A stretch of 64,000 nucleotides of DNA from Mantis religiosa (Eukaryota; Arthropoda; Insecta; Mantodea; Mantidae): contig CM060954.1 in NCBI GenBank assembly GCA_030765055.1, positions 106,888,645 to 106,952,644 on the forward strand, read 5' to 3'. The translations under genes were made by a program, and so were the position numbers. Below are positions 10,891 to 22,717 of this stretch, piece after piece (the stretch's first letter is position 1; every line of letters starts with the position of its first letter). The notes beneath the pieces are model-generated. The model did no database searches. It was not told where the DNA came from and was given only the letters and a program-made list of their open reading frames with translations.

Positions 10891-10966
10891 ATGGGTATAC
10901 ATAATCAACGTGTTAGTTCGCTCTTACTGTGGATACTTCTGACAATTGGGATAAGCCACGCTAAAG
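10891..10966 (+). CDS. Candidate first coding exon with signal peptide
   Basis: The ATG at 10891 lies in a favourable context (GCCATCATGG). It opens a peptide MGIHNQRVSSLLLWILL followed by TIGISHAK, which is a short polar start, a hydrophobic core and a small-residue cleavage region: a typical secretory signal peptide. After 25 codons plus one base comes a consensus splice donor (CTAAAG then GTAAGC at 10967), so the exon would end in phase 1. Unspliced, the frame continues to a stop at 11143-11145 (84 codons). Possible phase-compatible continuations are an acceptor near 11303 and a strong one at 30905, where the open frame reads CLLPSQGYSLNINQC. I cannot identify the product. Confidence 0.3.
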
Positions 10967-11145
10967 GTAAGCCCAACATGTGCGGTGATGGACTGCAACA
11001 GGAATTTACTTCCCTCGAGGCTAATTTCATTTGTATGCATATTTTAAGTTTGCCTGACTCCGAAATATCAGTGGAACAAGGCATAAACCAATGCGTGAAT
11101 TATAATTCCATAAACACACTCAACACAGATGTAATAAATAATTAA

Positions 11146-13403
11146 CGGAGATGACAAAAATGTTTACAAGCGCTCCTATTTTATTCCTCACAGTACAGTG
11201 TTGAAATTATTTATGAAAAGGTTCATGATATACTGTTCTGTTTACGTATGAATATACGTATAAACATACACCTTACAATTTACTCTTATTTTCTGTAATA
11301 GCATTTCGACTAAACAGCTCGATATTGTTTCCTCAAAGGAAATACAATTTTTATATTCATCTAATTCCCAAAATAGAAACTATAAATCTAATGCTTTGCA
11401 TTCCTACACAATTTCATTTTGCAACCCATTTCTTGGCAATCGAGGTAAACCTCATTGCATATTTCTCGTAGGTATTTTCTTTTCAGGGGTAAGAATAACA
11501 ATAGACTAAAGCGACAGTCAAAATTTTAAGAGCGGTTGCTTGTGATTGCTTTGAAGTTCACTTGGAAATATTACGAGTATTTGAAAATTCACATTTGATA
11601 AGTGTCCTTAACCAGAACTATCATTTACGCAACTCTCATTTAGAATAAAGACACAAATTGTTTTGAGAAAATCGAATATATACATTTTATACGTCATAAA
11701 AGTATATTAAACACAATTATGCTTTTTAAATCAAATTATTCAGAGCCATTTTTGAGAAAGTAAGTGTGTATTAACGAACGGATTTATAAGAAAGTTCATA
11801 ATATTAAGGCATATCGACAACAAATCTTACTAGGTTTGAAAATATTTTGCTTATGCATAAATATATACATATTTATGCAATGTTTAATTGTGTATAAACA
11901 TATTTTCTGTAACAAAATGTGTACTGTTTACTTTCTCTACTAGTTACCATAGAGTAAGAATAGTATGCCCTTGGAGGTCCATACATGTTTTCAAGGATAG
12001 GGCGCTTTGTATGATTATCTGATCCAAAAAGTAACATTATGCGCGCTCAACATATAAACCGGAAATGAAAATATGGATTCAAGTGCCAAAACATTATTGA
12101 ATTGTTTATATTTTAAGAATATATGTCATGAATTCCTAATAGTTTAGATAGAAAATGTTTGGTTACTCTTAATGAATCGAACTAAAGCAATATAAACTGA
12201 AAATAATTTCAGACATTCTTTGTTGTACGTTTAAAATTCTCATATTTTAAATCCAGCTTATCACTGATTCATTTTGACGTATTTCGTTAAAAGCTGAGTG
12301 TTTTGTGAAACTGCTGTGTCCTACAAAGTGTTTATTACCGTGCTATTCCACAAATGAAGCCATATCTTCACAGGCATTCCAGTCATTAGTGTTTTATGCG
12401 AATCACTTATAGAATGAAACGGTAATTTCCAGGGAAAGTTTTCTGACCATTCACGCTAAACGTTTTGAGACGCCTTTTACTTTTATTCTTGAAGACTAAA
12501 CACGCATATAGGACAAAGAAAACGACATTTAGGACATAGAGGTAACTCAAAACAAGGCTAAAGTCCATTGACATCCTTGAAGAAAGAAGAATTCAAGTTA
12601 AACACGCATCATAATTGAAATGTAAAATTGGGACCGTGACACAAAACATAAACACACAGCTGTAACAATGCTTTTGAGTAATTTGAACAATTTTGGTGAC
12701 TGGTCCTAAATGCTTGTCCAAACGGTTATTAAAATATGATATTTTATAACAATAACAGGTTTCATCTATTGCTTTCTCTGCCTTGCTTATAATAAAGACT
12801 TTTGCATTCCACCTTAAACATGGTAAGGATATTTAAACTGAATTCCATGTTTTTGTGTCTTCTGATTTGGCATTAGAATAATGTTCACAAACAGTTTTCC
12901 ATGTGTGTTTGTATATATGTGTGCGTCTAATAACATTACTATTATGAGGGATGATGATTGAATTGATTTATCCTAAAATAAATCAAATTAGTTATAGCTT
13001 TCATATTAAGGTTTCAACTAACTGCCTTTGCTTGAAATAATCTCAGTACAATAGAATGTTCTGTGTATAGGCATGAAGCTCTCTTTATTCACACTAAATT
13101 GTATTTAACATTTATATTTAATAATTTTTTTAAACAAAGCAGTGAATGCGAAACATTCGTTGTTACACTTTAATCGCTTTGGTAGGACATTTGAAAATAA
13201 TGCGATTCTTCTTCTTTCCGGATGAGATCACAAGCAAACTCAACTTATGATACAGGATTATATGTTTATTTAACTTGTAAGTTGAGCAAACCTATTTCAT
13301 AAACTGAATAGCTATCTACAGATTATCTTATGTACAAATATGTACGACATTTGTTATAGTGACAATTTTAAATCTCTCTATTGCAGTAAGTCTATATTTG
13401 CCA
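11146..13403. other. AT-rich stretch with isolated splice-like sites
   Basis: AT-rich with no repeat I can bound. Between 11303 and 11473 an open frame of 57 codons follows an acceptor-like TAATAG. It is phase-compatible with the signal-peptide exon, but its similarity to a known family is too weak to annotate. No other supported content. Confidence 0.4.
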
Positions 13404-13620
13404 GCCTCGGTAGCGAAGATGGTAGCGTGTCTGCCTCACATTCAAGAGATTCCGATTTCGAGTCTCGGTCAGGTGAATTGCCTGGATTTTTGCGGGGTTT
13501 CCCTTACCCTAAAAGAAGAATGTCGGGTAAATCTACGCTGTATGAAGCCTGGACTCATTTGAGCATCATTTCACCCATTTCATTCATCGTATGATGACTT
13601 AATGTTGGAGGACGTAAAAT
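13404..13620 (+). repeat. SINE family A copy
   Basis: tRNA-like head GCCTCGGTAGCGAAGATGG with A-box, a B-box region GATTTCGAGTCTCGG, and the body through CATTTCACCCATTTCATTC to GGACGTAAAATT. It is full length with a few changes. The short plus-strand reading frames across it are accidental. Confidence 0.85.
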
Positions 13621-13857
13621 TACAACAAAATACTCCATATTTAGATCTATAATATGCAAATATACCTTTATTACAGTAAAATTATTCAAATTACTTGTTA
13701 ACACATTTTAATTAGACCTAACAATACGTTAATTTAATTCCTGCTTCACAAAATACCTTAAATGCCTAAGATAATGGACACTGTTATGTATTTAGATATT
13801 TATACAAATACTTTTAACTTTTTTACTTTTGTTGTGAGTGAGAATTCGCTGAATAAA
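13621..13857. other. AT-rich spacer, nothing seen
   Basis: A short AT-rich spacer between a SINE and the solo LTR to its right. I see nothing in it. Confidence 0.5.
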
Positions 13858-13862
13858 CCCTA

Positions 13863-14928
13863 TGTCACCGCTGCTGCAAACCTAGTTACTTGCGGCAGAG
13901 GGGTTAAAGCATATGACCCCGCCGGCTACCTGCGTTAAGGTCAGAGGAATGACCTGCGCATCTCTTTATGTGTATCTTCACGAAGTTGGATAGTGACTGC
14001 CCCAGAAAATTTCTTTTGGCAGGTTCCAAAAATTTCATCTTTAGTAAACTTCATGTTCCATAATCGTCCCTTGTATACGGGTCTTATATTGGAGCTGGCC
14101 AGTGTCCGTTGGATAATCTTTCAGTGGTCGGTCAGTTAGTCAAGTTGAAAGAGGACAGTTGACAGTAAGAGTTCAATGGACAGAGCCGAATACAGTTCAA
14201 TAGTGAGCTGTGACTCAACAGTTCAGAAGTGATTCGATTCGACGGATCAATTGTATTTTGTTCTGAGTATATTTCAAGTGTAAAGCTTACGTTATGCCAA
14301 GTGCATAGGAAACAAAGCGTGATTAGCGTAACTTGTGTTCTCATTTGTTGATACATGAGTTGAATAGTGATTTCAAGTGATTTATTTTTACGATGCGTTA
14401 ATTTGCTATGAGAAGACTCTAGCTTTCCTTGAACCTAATAGACGACAACTTGAGTACCCTTTATAAGGTTTGTAATACAATACACTTTCTGTTTAGCTGG
14501 TAGTTACGTTTCTTGTTCCGCCAAGTTTACCCGCAGGTGGGAGTAGAAATAGATTTCCCGTCCTGAAGGACATTCACCAAACATGCAACAGTTTGGCTGA
14601 ATTGCTGTAAAGCGGAACAATTCCGGTGTAAGCATATACTTAAAGATAAGACCTATCTTCATAGTGTTTAAGTGAACGTATCGGAACATTATCGGAAGCT
14701 GTGCGTTTTAGTGGTCAAAATTTCACCTTACAATAGCAACAGTGAATGAAGATAACTGTAAATGATTTACTAGCCCTTTAATTGCTATAGTTCTATAATG
14801 GACATGAAAAACCGTGTATTACTAAGAGGCCTCTACATTAGACATGAGCTCTTAAGTACAATAAGTCTACGACAGATACCTCCGGCTTTACTTTTCTTCC
14901 AAAAGAAGATATTCCAATAAATTTTACA
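13863..14928 (+). mobile_element. Solo LTR of 1,066 bp with 5-bp TSD
   Basis: The segment starts TGTCACCGCTGCTGC and ends AATAAATTTTACA. It is bounded by TG...CA and flanked on both sides by CCCTA (13858-13862 and 14929-14933). A TATA-like CTTATATT near 14082, followed by an initiator-like TCAGTTAGTC (about 14131-14140), and an AATAAA at 14915-14920 fit plus-strand LTR signals. The 5-bp duplication suits BEL/Pao or some Ty3/gypsy groups. No second LTR or internal coding region is present. The boundary call rests on the duplication, because there is no second copy here to compare. Confidence 0.55.
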
Positions 14929-15092
14929 CCCTATAAATCCATCATTCACCACTAGGTTTTAATCGGTGACCTCGAGAACGTCCTTGGCGATGGTAAATAC
15001 AACGCTTCGACACGATTCATATTAAACTTTTGAAATATTCCATACAGAGAATATTTCAAACACACAAGCATATGTAAATTCTTCTGCTTTTG

Positions 15093-15171
15093 CTTCTTCT
15101 TCTTCTTCTTCTTCTTCTTCTTCTTCTTCTTCTTCTTCTTCTTCTTCTTCTTCTTCTACTTCTTCTACATG
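15093..15171. repeat. (TTC)n microsatellite, LINE 3' tail
   Basis: A run of CTT/TTC triplets. It directly abuts the 3' end of the reverse-strand LINE at 15172-15965, so on the element's strand it is a (GAA)n tail and not an independent microsatellite. Confidence 0.85.
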
Positions 15172-15965
15172 GTTTGTGCTATGCAGCCCGCCCCGCCGAA
15201 GTTACAGTGGAGTCCATCTTCTGGGAGGTGAGACAACATCTCGTGTTCCTCTTTAGGGTATATAGGTATCCTTTCTTCATTCATCCTCATTAAATGTTCT
15301 GTCCATTCCTTTTTGTTTCTTTTAATTTCATATTCTAATCAGTATATATTTAATTCTTCTCTTATTTCCTCATTTTGTATTCCATCTGCTCTTGTGCATC
15401 CTTTCACATTGCGCAGAAATAGCATCTCCACAGCACAGCTATTTTTTAATTTAATTACTTAACTTTCGCTTCCATATAACAAAGAAGGAACGTCCAATGT
15501 TGTATATAATTTAAATTTAGAATATTTTCTTGTCTTACGACCTAAAATTCTCTTAATAGTTCCACATATAGCCTGGAATTTATATATTTAGTTTTGTTTC
15601 CAGATAATATCACATCCTAAACACTTAAAGTGTGTTACTTGTTCCACTATTTTTATTTTCTAAGACAATTTTAGTTCTTTTTCCATATTTACTTATAAAT
15701 ACCATTGCTTTTTATTTACTTACTGATATTTTGCAGTTGTATCTCTTGGCCAATTACTTGGAACTTATACACTAACATTTGTAAATCTCTTTTAAATTCT
15801 AACATTAATAAGGCATTGTCCCCAAATAACAGGACTTATTCTATCCTTATTGACAGTTAATAGTCCTTCCTTATTTAAATGTTGTTTTCCATTCAAATAT
15901 GTCAATAGAGATAGTAAATAGAATAGGCGATTATCTTGTCTCATTCCTTGGTTTATTTATAAGCA
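15172..15965 (-). pseudogene. LINE reverse transcriptase 3' fragment
   Basis: The reverse strand carries decayed non-LTR retrotransposon sequence with stops and frame changes. The order is a degenerate GMRQ segment, MVFISKYGKRTKIVLENK, KFQAICGTIKRILGRKTRK, LLYGSES, EMLFLRNVKGCTRADGIQNE and IREELNIY. The end is the conserved 3' segment (EDGLHCNFGGAG-like) before the (GAA)n tail. The same family reappears at 57830-58965. Only the thumb and C-terminal region survive, with no endonuclease and no active-site aspartates. It is 5' truncated, as is usual for LINE copies. Confidence 0.75.
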
Positions 15966-16159
15966 AGTTTATTTCCAAATTATGTTGCCCCTTTCTCTGT
16001 TTCGCTTTCCCTTAACTCATGGCAGATAGAGAAAGAGGTGTTTATCAAAATGTTGATATAAAATTTTTTGAAGACCCTTAAATTCTGAAGAAAAAAAATT
16101 ATGGAAGGTCTACTCGCGCTTTTCTGTTCTTGTGAACAGCGCCACTCATAAAAGTAGTG

Positions 16160-16404
16160 CCCGTCTCGGTAGCGTGGCTGGTAGCACATCTACCTCACGT
16201 TTAAGAGGTCCCGAGTTCGAATCTCGGTTATGCTGAGTTACCTAGATAAGGTTTTTCCAGGTTCTCTCTTATCCTGAAAGACGGATGTTGGGTAGCTCCA
16301 AGTTTCATGGATCCCGGACTCATTTGAGCAGCATTTCACTATTTCATTCATCGCCCGATATGACATAACGTTGTAGGACGTAAATTAAAAATAAATAAAT
16401 AAGG
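16160..16404 (+). repeat. SINE family A copy, 15-bp TSD
   Basis: Head CCCGTCTCGGTAGCGTGG, B-box GAGTTCGAATCTCGG, body to GGACGTAAATT, then an A-rich AAATAAATAAATAAGG tail. The perfect duplication CTCATAAAAGTAGTG at 16145-16159 and 16405-16419 bounds it exactly. This is the best-bounded copy of the family, so its ends define the element: about 245 bp including the tail. Confidence 0.92.
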
Positions 16405-16419
16405 CTCATAAAAGTAGTG

Positions 16420-18480
16420 TTTAAATTCAGTATATTTCAAGCATGTGGCACGAATGCCTTCAAAAATACCTCTCATCCTTAATTTACTTTTACATGAAAA
16501 TTCTTCGATTGATTTTATTATTAATGGCTTTAATAACTTCATTAAATTATTACATATGTTTGTGGTATTCACAAGAGTGATAAAATGATCACTTTGAATA
16601 TTCTATAAATTAATTCTAAAATCCCCTTCATTTTGCCTGAATTTTTGTGTAACTTTGTATAAAAGTGAAACCATAAAATGACGGATTACTGTAACAGTGA
16701 TACTTTTCCCCCCGCAGCTTCAGCCATTTTCAAAATATTCCATGTTCTTTGTTTACATTCTGTCAAGTGTAAGTGCTTGAATGTGTACGATAACTTTATC
16801 TTTTCTTTGGCGTCAACCGCTCCTAAGCTGCACCGATTCCGTCATACTTCTAACATGAGCTTTTGAATGCTGCTTCCCTTTATTTTAGTAAAGAAGTACT
16901 TATTACTTAATTTGAAGTCATTTCTAGGCAAAATGGTGATGAGTGCGAAGTGTAAAGTGCTAAAAAATGTCATTTTTCATTTTCATTACAGTTAAATTCC
17001 CTGATATTTTCTGAACAACAATATGTATAATTTTATGGTTTTATATAAATGCTTGTTGATTTAAATATGCTTTTAAAGTTACCGGTGCATTCCATTTAAA
17101 TGATAACTTGGCTTGCCTCAAGAGCTTTTTTTCGGAGACAATGTTTTCATATACCTATATGACCATTTTTCTGAGTAACTATTAAGACTAGAGGTATGAC
17201 ATTTTGTACACTTATTTTTGATATGGAATTACACATATTGACGTATAAATATGATGAAATTACTCAGCAATTGAATATGGAAACCACATCGTTTTGCAAA
17301 AAAAATAGGTGTAAAGCTTTACTCTAGTAGAACCATCAGAGATAGTTATATAATTCTAGGTCTATATCACAACAGACATATGAGGCTAAAGTGTAAATAA
17401 TTTGAGTATTGCGTTATTATTTATGCTAATTTGGGGCAGCAATGTAGGCAACCTATTTTTTCCACAACATATATTTTTCTGTTTACTTACTAAACAATTT
17501 TTAAACAGAAAGTATAAAAGTTAGGATAATGAACTTTTTCATAGATATTTCCCATAGGCAGATATTCACTTACTAATAGCTGAGAAACAGAGGACTACTT
17601 TATCCAAGGTGTTCTTGACTAAGCTCCATACTTCCTGCTTCCCGTAACTTGATGAAAGAATTGCCTTTCCTATTAATATTCTAACATACAGGCCATGTGA
17701 ATGGCATTAACCGCAGGGGATTCTGGGTTAATCCAACCCGTCTCAATTCTTTTTCTTGAGGAAATTTCTTTCTCACCTAGGGAGAGTGGCACCGTGCCAG
17801 GTTGCGGTGAAAAACAGTCTCATCAATCTCTGCCACTTCGCGCCGCAGGACTTCTTTGTATTTTGTCGAATTCCTGATCGTGATGAAGTGGTAAAGAGGC
17901 ACGATAGAAGAAATCTGATGTCTTGCATTCACACTCGTTGCCGTTCATTTTTGTATAATTTCTTACGATAACTTATTTTTCTACTTCATGATAATTGAGA
18001 TAAACATTTGCAGAGATAAATTACACACTTCGTTGCAGGTAGAGATAGAAGAAACAGGATTGATGGACAGATGTCTCTTTATGTTGGCCTTGAAATTCTA
18101 TAGTCTTTCCATATCTCGAGAGAAACAAAAATGACAGAAGTATTGAAAAATTAAAACCTTAATAACTATACCTCGAGTGATAGCATAGAAAAAGTTCTTA
18201 CAAATAAATAATTGTGTGTTTTAAGCAGATACAACTTTCGTATAGAAATATTTCGTCTATATATTATAGTTACTCGCAAAATTATTTCCTAATGAGGCAG
18301 ACTCAAAGGATATTTACAGAAAATTCAAATATGTGTTTTATTATAAATATCTTAAATATGTAGCACTTTAATCAAAACCGTTAGAGGTACTTTTGAGAGA
18401 AAAATAATAATGACGAAACAAATAAAGGGTAGAAACTAATCTTTCTTCCACACTAGCCGTGTATCAGACAAAAAATTCGA
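16420..18480. other. AT-rich stretch with one dispersed-repeat copy
   Basis: Mostly featureless AT-rich DNA. About 16717-16768 has a strong pyrimidine tract (TTTTCCCCCCGCAG) and a GTAAGTGC donor only 52 bases apart, without a recognisable peptide. About 17700-17960 is GC-richer and may be an old repeat that I cannot name. A copy of the dispersed AT-rich repeat sits at 18290-18420. Confidence 0.4.
18290..18420 (+). repeat. Dispersed AT-rich repeat copy
   Basis: AAATTCAAATATGTGTTTT, then AAATATCTTAAATATGTAGC, ACTTTAATCAAAACCGTTAG and TTTTGAGAGAAAAATAA follow the family order. Confidence 0.5.
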
Positions 18481-18484
18481 CAAA

Positions 18485-19720
18485 ATACGAGTCAGTTGGA
18501 GAATTAAATTTCATGCTGGTATGTTGGCCATGGTAACTCAATGGTTTAGAGCGCGGGACGGAGACCGGGAGATCCGTGGATCAAATCCCGGCTATGGCAT
18601 TGAATTTTGCGGTCTGACTATTCTCCGTAGGGGAGGGGATCCGTCCCTTTCAGCTGCCGTGGTGCGAGCGCTGCGGACTCTTAGCACTCGTGGTACCTCT
18701 GACGTTATCGAACTCTGACCGAATATTCGAGCCCCTCCCGAATGGGAGTTGTTTGGACTGGGTTGGACTCGAAGGGGCAGTGTGTTCCCGACACTCGTAG
18801 GAGATAGGGTACCTCCGGCCAGGCTTCGGCCGCCTGGAGGCGACAGAGGGTTGCCTAAAAGTCCCGGGTACTAGCCTGCAGAACTAGTAGGAGATGTGCT
18901 AGATCACTAGGTGGCCCCACCGAGGTTATTCGGTAGTCTTCCCTGCATCCCGTAGGGGAAGGGATGCGTCCCTTTCAGCTGCCAAAGTACGGGCGCTGCG
19001 GACCCCTAGCACTCGTGGTACCTCTGACGTTACTAGAGGAACCTCGGGCCGAACATGCCGAGCCCCTCCCGAATGGGAGCTGTTCGGATTGGGTTGGACT
19101 CGAGGGGGCAGTGTGTTCCCGTCACCCACGGACAATTGGGTACCTCTGGCCAGGCCATCGGCCGCCTGGAGGGGGTAGAGGGTTGCCTCCTAAGTCCCGG
19201 GAACTAGCCTGCAGAGCTAGTAGCTGGTGAGCTAGACACTGGCGGCCCTACCAAGGTTTATTGGTAGCTGGTTCATTAAGGACCGGCGCGTAAGTGGCGT
19301 ATCCACTTCCGTCCTGTCTGCCGTGTGCAGGCGGGAGGGGGGGCAGTTTATAAAATAGGTACTGTCCTATGGTAAATAGACCCGAGAGGCCCGGGTTCAG
19401 GTCCTACGGGGCCTGGACTAATGGGAGTAGATCCTCACATTAACTTTAAGTCTTCCCTGCAAGTTTGACGCGCGTAAGTGGCGTATGCACTTCCACCCGT
19501 CTTGATGTTGTCGATGGGGGGGGGGGTGACTTTTTAGACTCAAGATACTGCCCCATGGAAAGAGTCCCGGAGTTTTCCATCGCTGCCAGGTTATTAGAGG
19601 CCGGGGTCTTCGGACCTTCGGGTGGACCTCGTTTTCAATGTCTGACTCTATCTATCCAGATAAAGGCTAGTTTGAAGTGGCAGACTTGGAAATCTTAGTA
19701 AGATCTCGCTCCAAGACAGT
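18485..19720 (+). mobile_element. GC-rich composite retroposon with tRNA-like head
   Basis: A GC-rich island in AT-rich DNA. About 18485-18535 matches sequence that also precedes the head of the SINE C copy at 24 kb (TACGAGTC, then GGAGAATT). A tRNA-like head follows at about 18527-18612: GGCCATGGTAACTCAATGG (A-box) and GGATCAAATCCCGGC (B-box). Two tandem units of 325 bp start at 18625 and 18950 and share blocks such as GGGGA.GGGAT.CGTCCCTTT, AGCACTCGTGGTACCTCTGA and GGGTTGGACTCGA. A second pair, offset by 184 bp, starts at 19286 and 19470 with GCGCGTAAGTGGCGTAT. A G-run lies at 19516-19525. No long coding frame is present. I do not recognise the body. Confidence 0.55.
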
Positions 19721-19739
19721 AAACTTACCTACCAAGATT

Positions 19740-21829
19740 TTGTTTATCAAACCTTTGTTTTAGAATTATGCTGTTCACTTTTTCTTAAAGTATTTTCTTG
19801 AGGGCCTCTAAACATTTATTACCAATGAAATCTGTTCATTAATTTTTGGTTACATATAATACTTTCTTTGCTTGCTACATATAGTAGGGAAAGTAAATAT
19901 ATACTCACGTTAGCCTTTAATATGGTATAAATATATTTATTTTGAAGAGACAGCTCTTATTTAGTCGTAAATATAAAATATTCATGGTCCTGTATGCAGA
20001 ACAGTAATATAAATTTCTTAAAATTACAACGGTCCAACTGCTAGTGTCATTTTTCATCCAGGTTGCTCCTTCCTCATTCCTCTATGCAATATCTAGTGTT
20101 TCATTAACGTAAGCGCAGAATCTTTAATCAAATAGTCAGCTGTGGTCACATTGTTATTCAAGTCATGTTTCTGCTATATTCTTAAAGCCACAGAAGCATT
20201 AATCATTTTAATCGTTTTACCACTTACCTTTAGTAAATGTATGAAGTATTTCACTTAAGAATTTGACTTCAAAATTAGCGTTTTAAGAATTCTAAATAAA
20301 TTTTAAAAAAGTAGTTTATAAAGATGCCTATGTGTATGCTATTGGGTAAGTGAATGAAGCGCATAATTAAAAAAGTTAATTAATTAGCAAGTATTTCATT
20401 TCTGCAATTTCTGAAGATGCGATATAAAATTTTTTAAGAAAATCCTCTCGCCCTAAGATAGCTTTACATGGAAAATTTTCAAATTTGTTTATTTTATCAA
20501 AAAGAGCTCTAATTTTCTATCAAATACCACATATTTAAGGCATTTATTTGGCAAATAAAGTGTGTATCTTCTTGAAGCGGCCTATGCAAGCCTTCTTTGT
20601 TGTAAATTTTAGTGATAAACTGTAATAAATATTAATTATCTTAATAATATTTCGCATTAACGGCGAAAAGATCAATGTCTGTTAAGAACTCTTTGGGGCA
20701 GGAGAGAGACGTTAACGAGAAAGTCAGCTCCCTTAATTCCTAATTTAGTAAGAAATTAAACGCAACAACTTTAAATAATGCAAAACATAAAAATTTAACA
20801 GCATTGAAGGTTTATTTGAAAGTATTAGACACACTTCTAAAAGATTTAAACGCTCAACGGAAGTTTATTTTGAGTATGCAAAACTGATTTGTAGAATAAT
20901 ACGTAGGGATATTATGTGAAGACAACCATTAAACTCTCTTAATTTGGAGGTAGAAGACGTGACAACGGTTAAAAGAAACGGTACCGTTCTTTGATGTATT
21001 ATATTAATAATTTAAGGGATAATATTCAACCTCCTTTCGGGCTAACCAAAGACCGTTGTAAAGCGCTTCTGAAGTTATCGAACCGTAAGAAAATTGATTA
21101 TAGCGGCTTGTTGGTCAAATTCGTGTTAACTTGTGGAAACTGATGATGCATGCATGCATGGAATACAAACACGCTATGTGCATTATAACCCCCTTGCTGC
21201 GGCATGTTACCAAATACGTCAGTGTGTTACTGAAACTCAGATCTACTACTGGGCCATTTGGTTATAATGACTAACGTTACGATCCATTGCACTCTCAACG
21301 CTTCCTCTTCTTTCTGAATGACGTAAGATAACTGATCCTCGGTACGGTACAATATATTCTGGTATTGACTTAGCGGTGCTACTGTTTACCAAGCATTTAG
21401 AGTTGCCACTCTCATCACTCGACACAAATCGTTTTGAGTGGCCAACATCAAAAACCATCCGGAATCAATAGTTTGTGTGCATTATCTCCCGAACAGGTAT
21501 TGCAGTTCAGATAGATTTGACTGTGTCTATAACCAGACTACTATTCCTTAGGTACACCAGTGCTTCACTATTATTACTAAATATGCAAACAAAAGTTATA
21601 TGAAAGAATAAAGCACATTCAGTGAAATTTTGGATATGAGCCCTCTGAATAACACATGTGCCAGCAAATCCTTCATTACTGCTCCACTGCACTAGAAATT
21701 GTCTGTTTCGTGATTAAATCACATATTTCACACGAACTTAAAAATTGCAGGGTGTAAGGTATGATAATCGTGAAGACCAAATCCTCATCCCCCTTTAGCC
21801 GATCCAAGTTGGTTTATGTCCCTCAGTTA
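19740..21829. other. AT-rich stretch; one repeat copy; GC-richer end
   Basis: About 19790-19870 and 20400-20540 match parts of the dispersed AT-rich family. About 21200-21690 is less AT-rich, with short reverse-strand open frames of no recognised family; it may be an old TE. No gene supported. Confidence 0.4.
20405..20540 (-). repeat. Dispersed AT-rich repeat copy, inverted
   Basis: On the reverse strand, TTGATAAAATAAACAAATTT, then GGGCGAGAGGATTTTCTT and AAAAAATTTTATATCGCATC match the second half of the family seen at 1655-1805 and 31270-31490. Confidence 0.45.
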
Positions 21830-21831
21830 TA

Positions 21832-22715
21832 CGAGGCCTGTCGTCTCCAAGGCGCTGGAGCCGTGAGGAACGCTATTACGCGAGATTTGGTAACACTGGC
21901 GTGTAGCTTGGTTTCACCCCTTCAAATCCCCATCACAACGAACTCGTTGCAACCATTAGTCTTGACTGGGCAGCTGTTTGCGATGGAGCTTCCTATCACT
22001 TCCACCGCCAAGTGCGAGTTGCGTGCAGTGATCCGTTTTTTGAGTACCAAGGGCACTACCCCACTAAAATTCATCGTAAGTTATGCGAAGTCTATGGGCC
22101 ATAGTGTATGGACGTCAAAAACGTGCGAAAGTGGGTCAGAGAGCTCAAAGACGGACGTACAGTCGTCCATGACGAGCAGCGTTCTGGTTGGCCTTCGGTT
22201 TCAGCCGAAACAATTGCTAAAGTGGAGCAAGAAATGCTTAAAGATCGGCGTGTGACAGTTCGTGAGCTGTGCGAACTTATCCCTGAAGTCAGTAAGACTA
22301 AGATTGACAAGATTTTGACCGAACATTTGCATTATCGCAAGGTGGGTCCCAAAATGCTCTCCTGGCCCAATTCGAATGCGATATCCTCACCCGTCCCCCC
22401 TAGTGTCCAGACTTAGCACCTAGTGATTATCGTCTGATTCCTGATTTGAAGTCACACCTGGGTGGAACACATTTCCAGACCGACGATGATTTGAAAACCG
22501 AGATTGAGCGCTACCTGCGCAACTTGACGGGAGAGTGCTATGACAAGGGTATACAAAAACTGCCACAGCGCATTCAAAAGTGCATCGATCGCAATGGTGA
22601 TTACGTTGAAAAATAGCTGTAAGTTCCGCCTATCCATCAATGTAACATTCATTGACAATAAACATGTTTTGTATATTAAATAAAATTGGAGACCTTATTT
22701 TACGGACACGCCTCG
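21832..22715 (+). mobile_element. Mariner element, internally deleted, 884 bp
   Basis: The ends CGAGGCCTGTCG and (reverse complement) CGAGGCGTGTCC are inverted repeats flanked by TA (21830-21831, 22716-22717). The transposase reads from an ATG at 21983: MELPITSTAKCELRAVIRF, then, after a frame change near 22075, DVKNVRKWVRELKDG, the linker DEQRSGWPSVSAE and a second helix-turn-helix (VRELCELIPEVSKTKIDKIL). After YRKVGPKML the catalytic core is deleted. The frame resumes in the C-terminal region (CPDLAPSDYRL, SHLGGTHFQTDDDL, CYDKGIQKLPQRIQKCIDR), ending at 22613. Two of the three catalytic acidic residues are therefore gone. The rest is well preserved, which suggests a fairly young family. Confidence 0.88.
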
Positions 22716-22717
22716 TA

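Noticed and set aside
11303..11473. Open frame FRLNSSILFPQRKYNFYIH after an acceptor-like site, vaguely like the N-terminus of M1 aminopeptidases
   Set aside because: Similarity is limited to a few positions and breaks down after about 25 residues, and no later exon with GAMEN or HEXXH motifs is visible. A 57-codon open frame is expected by chance among many acceptor sites.
16717..16768. 52-bp segment between a strong acceptor and a GTAAGT donor
   Set aside because: Too short, its frame is ambiguous and no partner exon is visible.
18964..19230. 88-codon GC-rich open frame
   Set aside because: It lies in one tandem unit of the composite retroposon and is not conserved in frame in the other unit.
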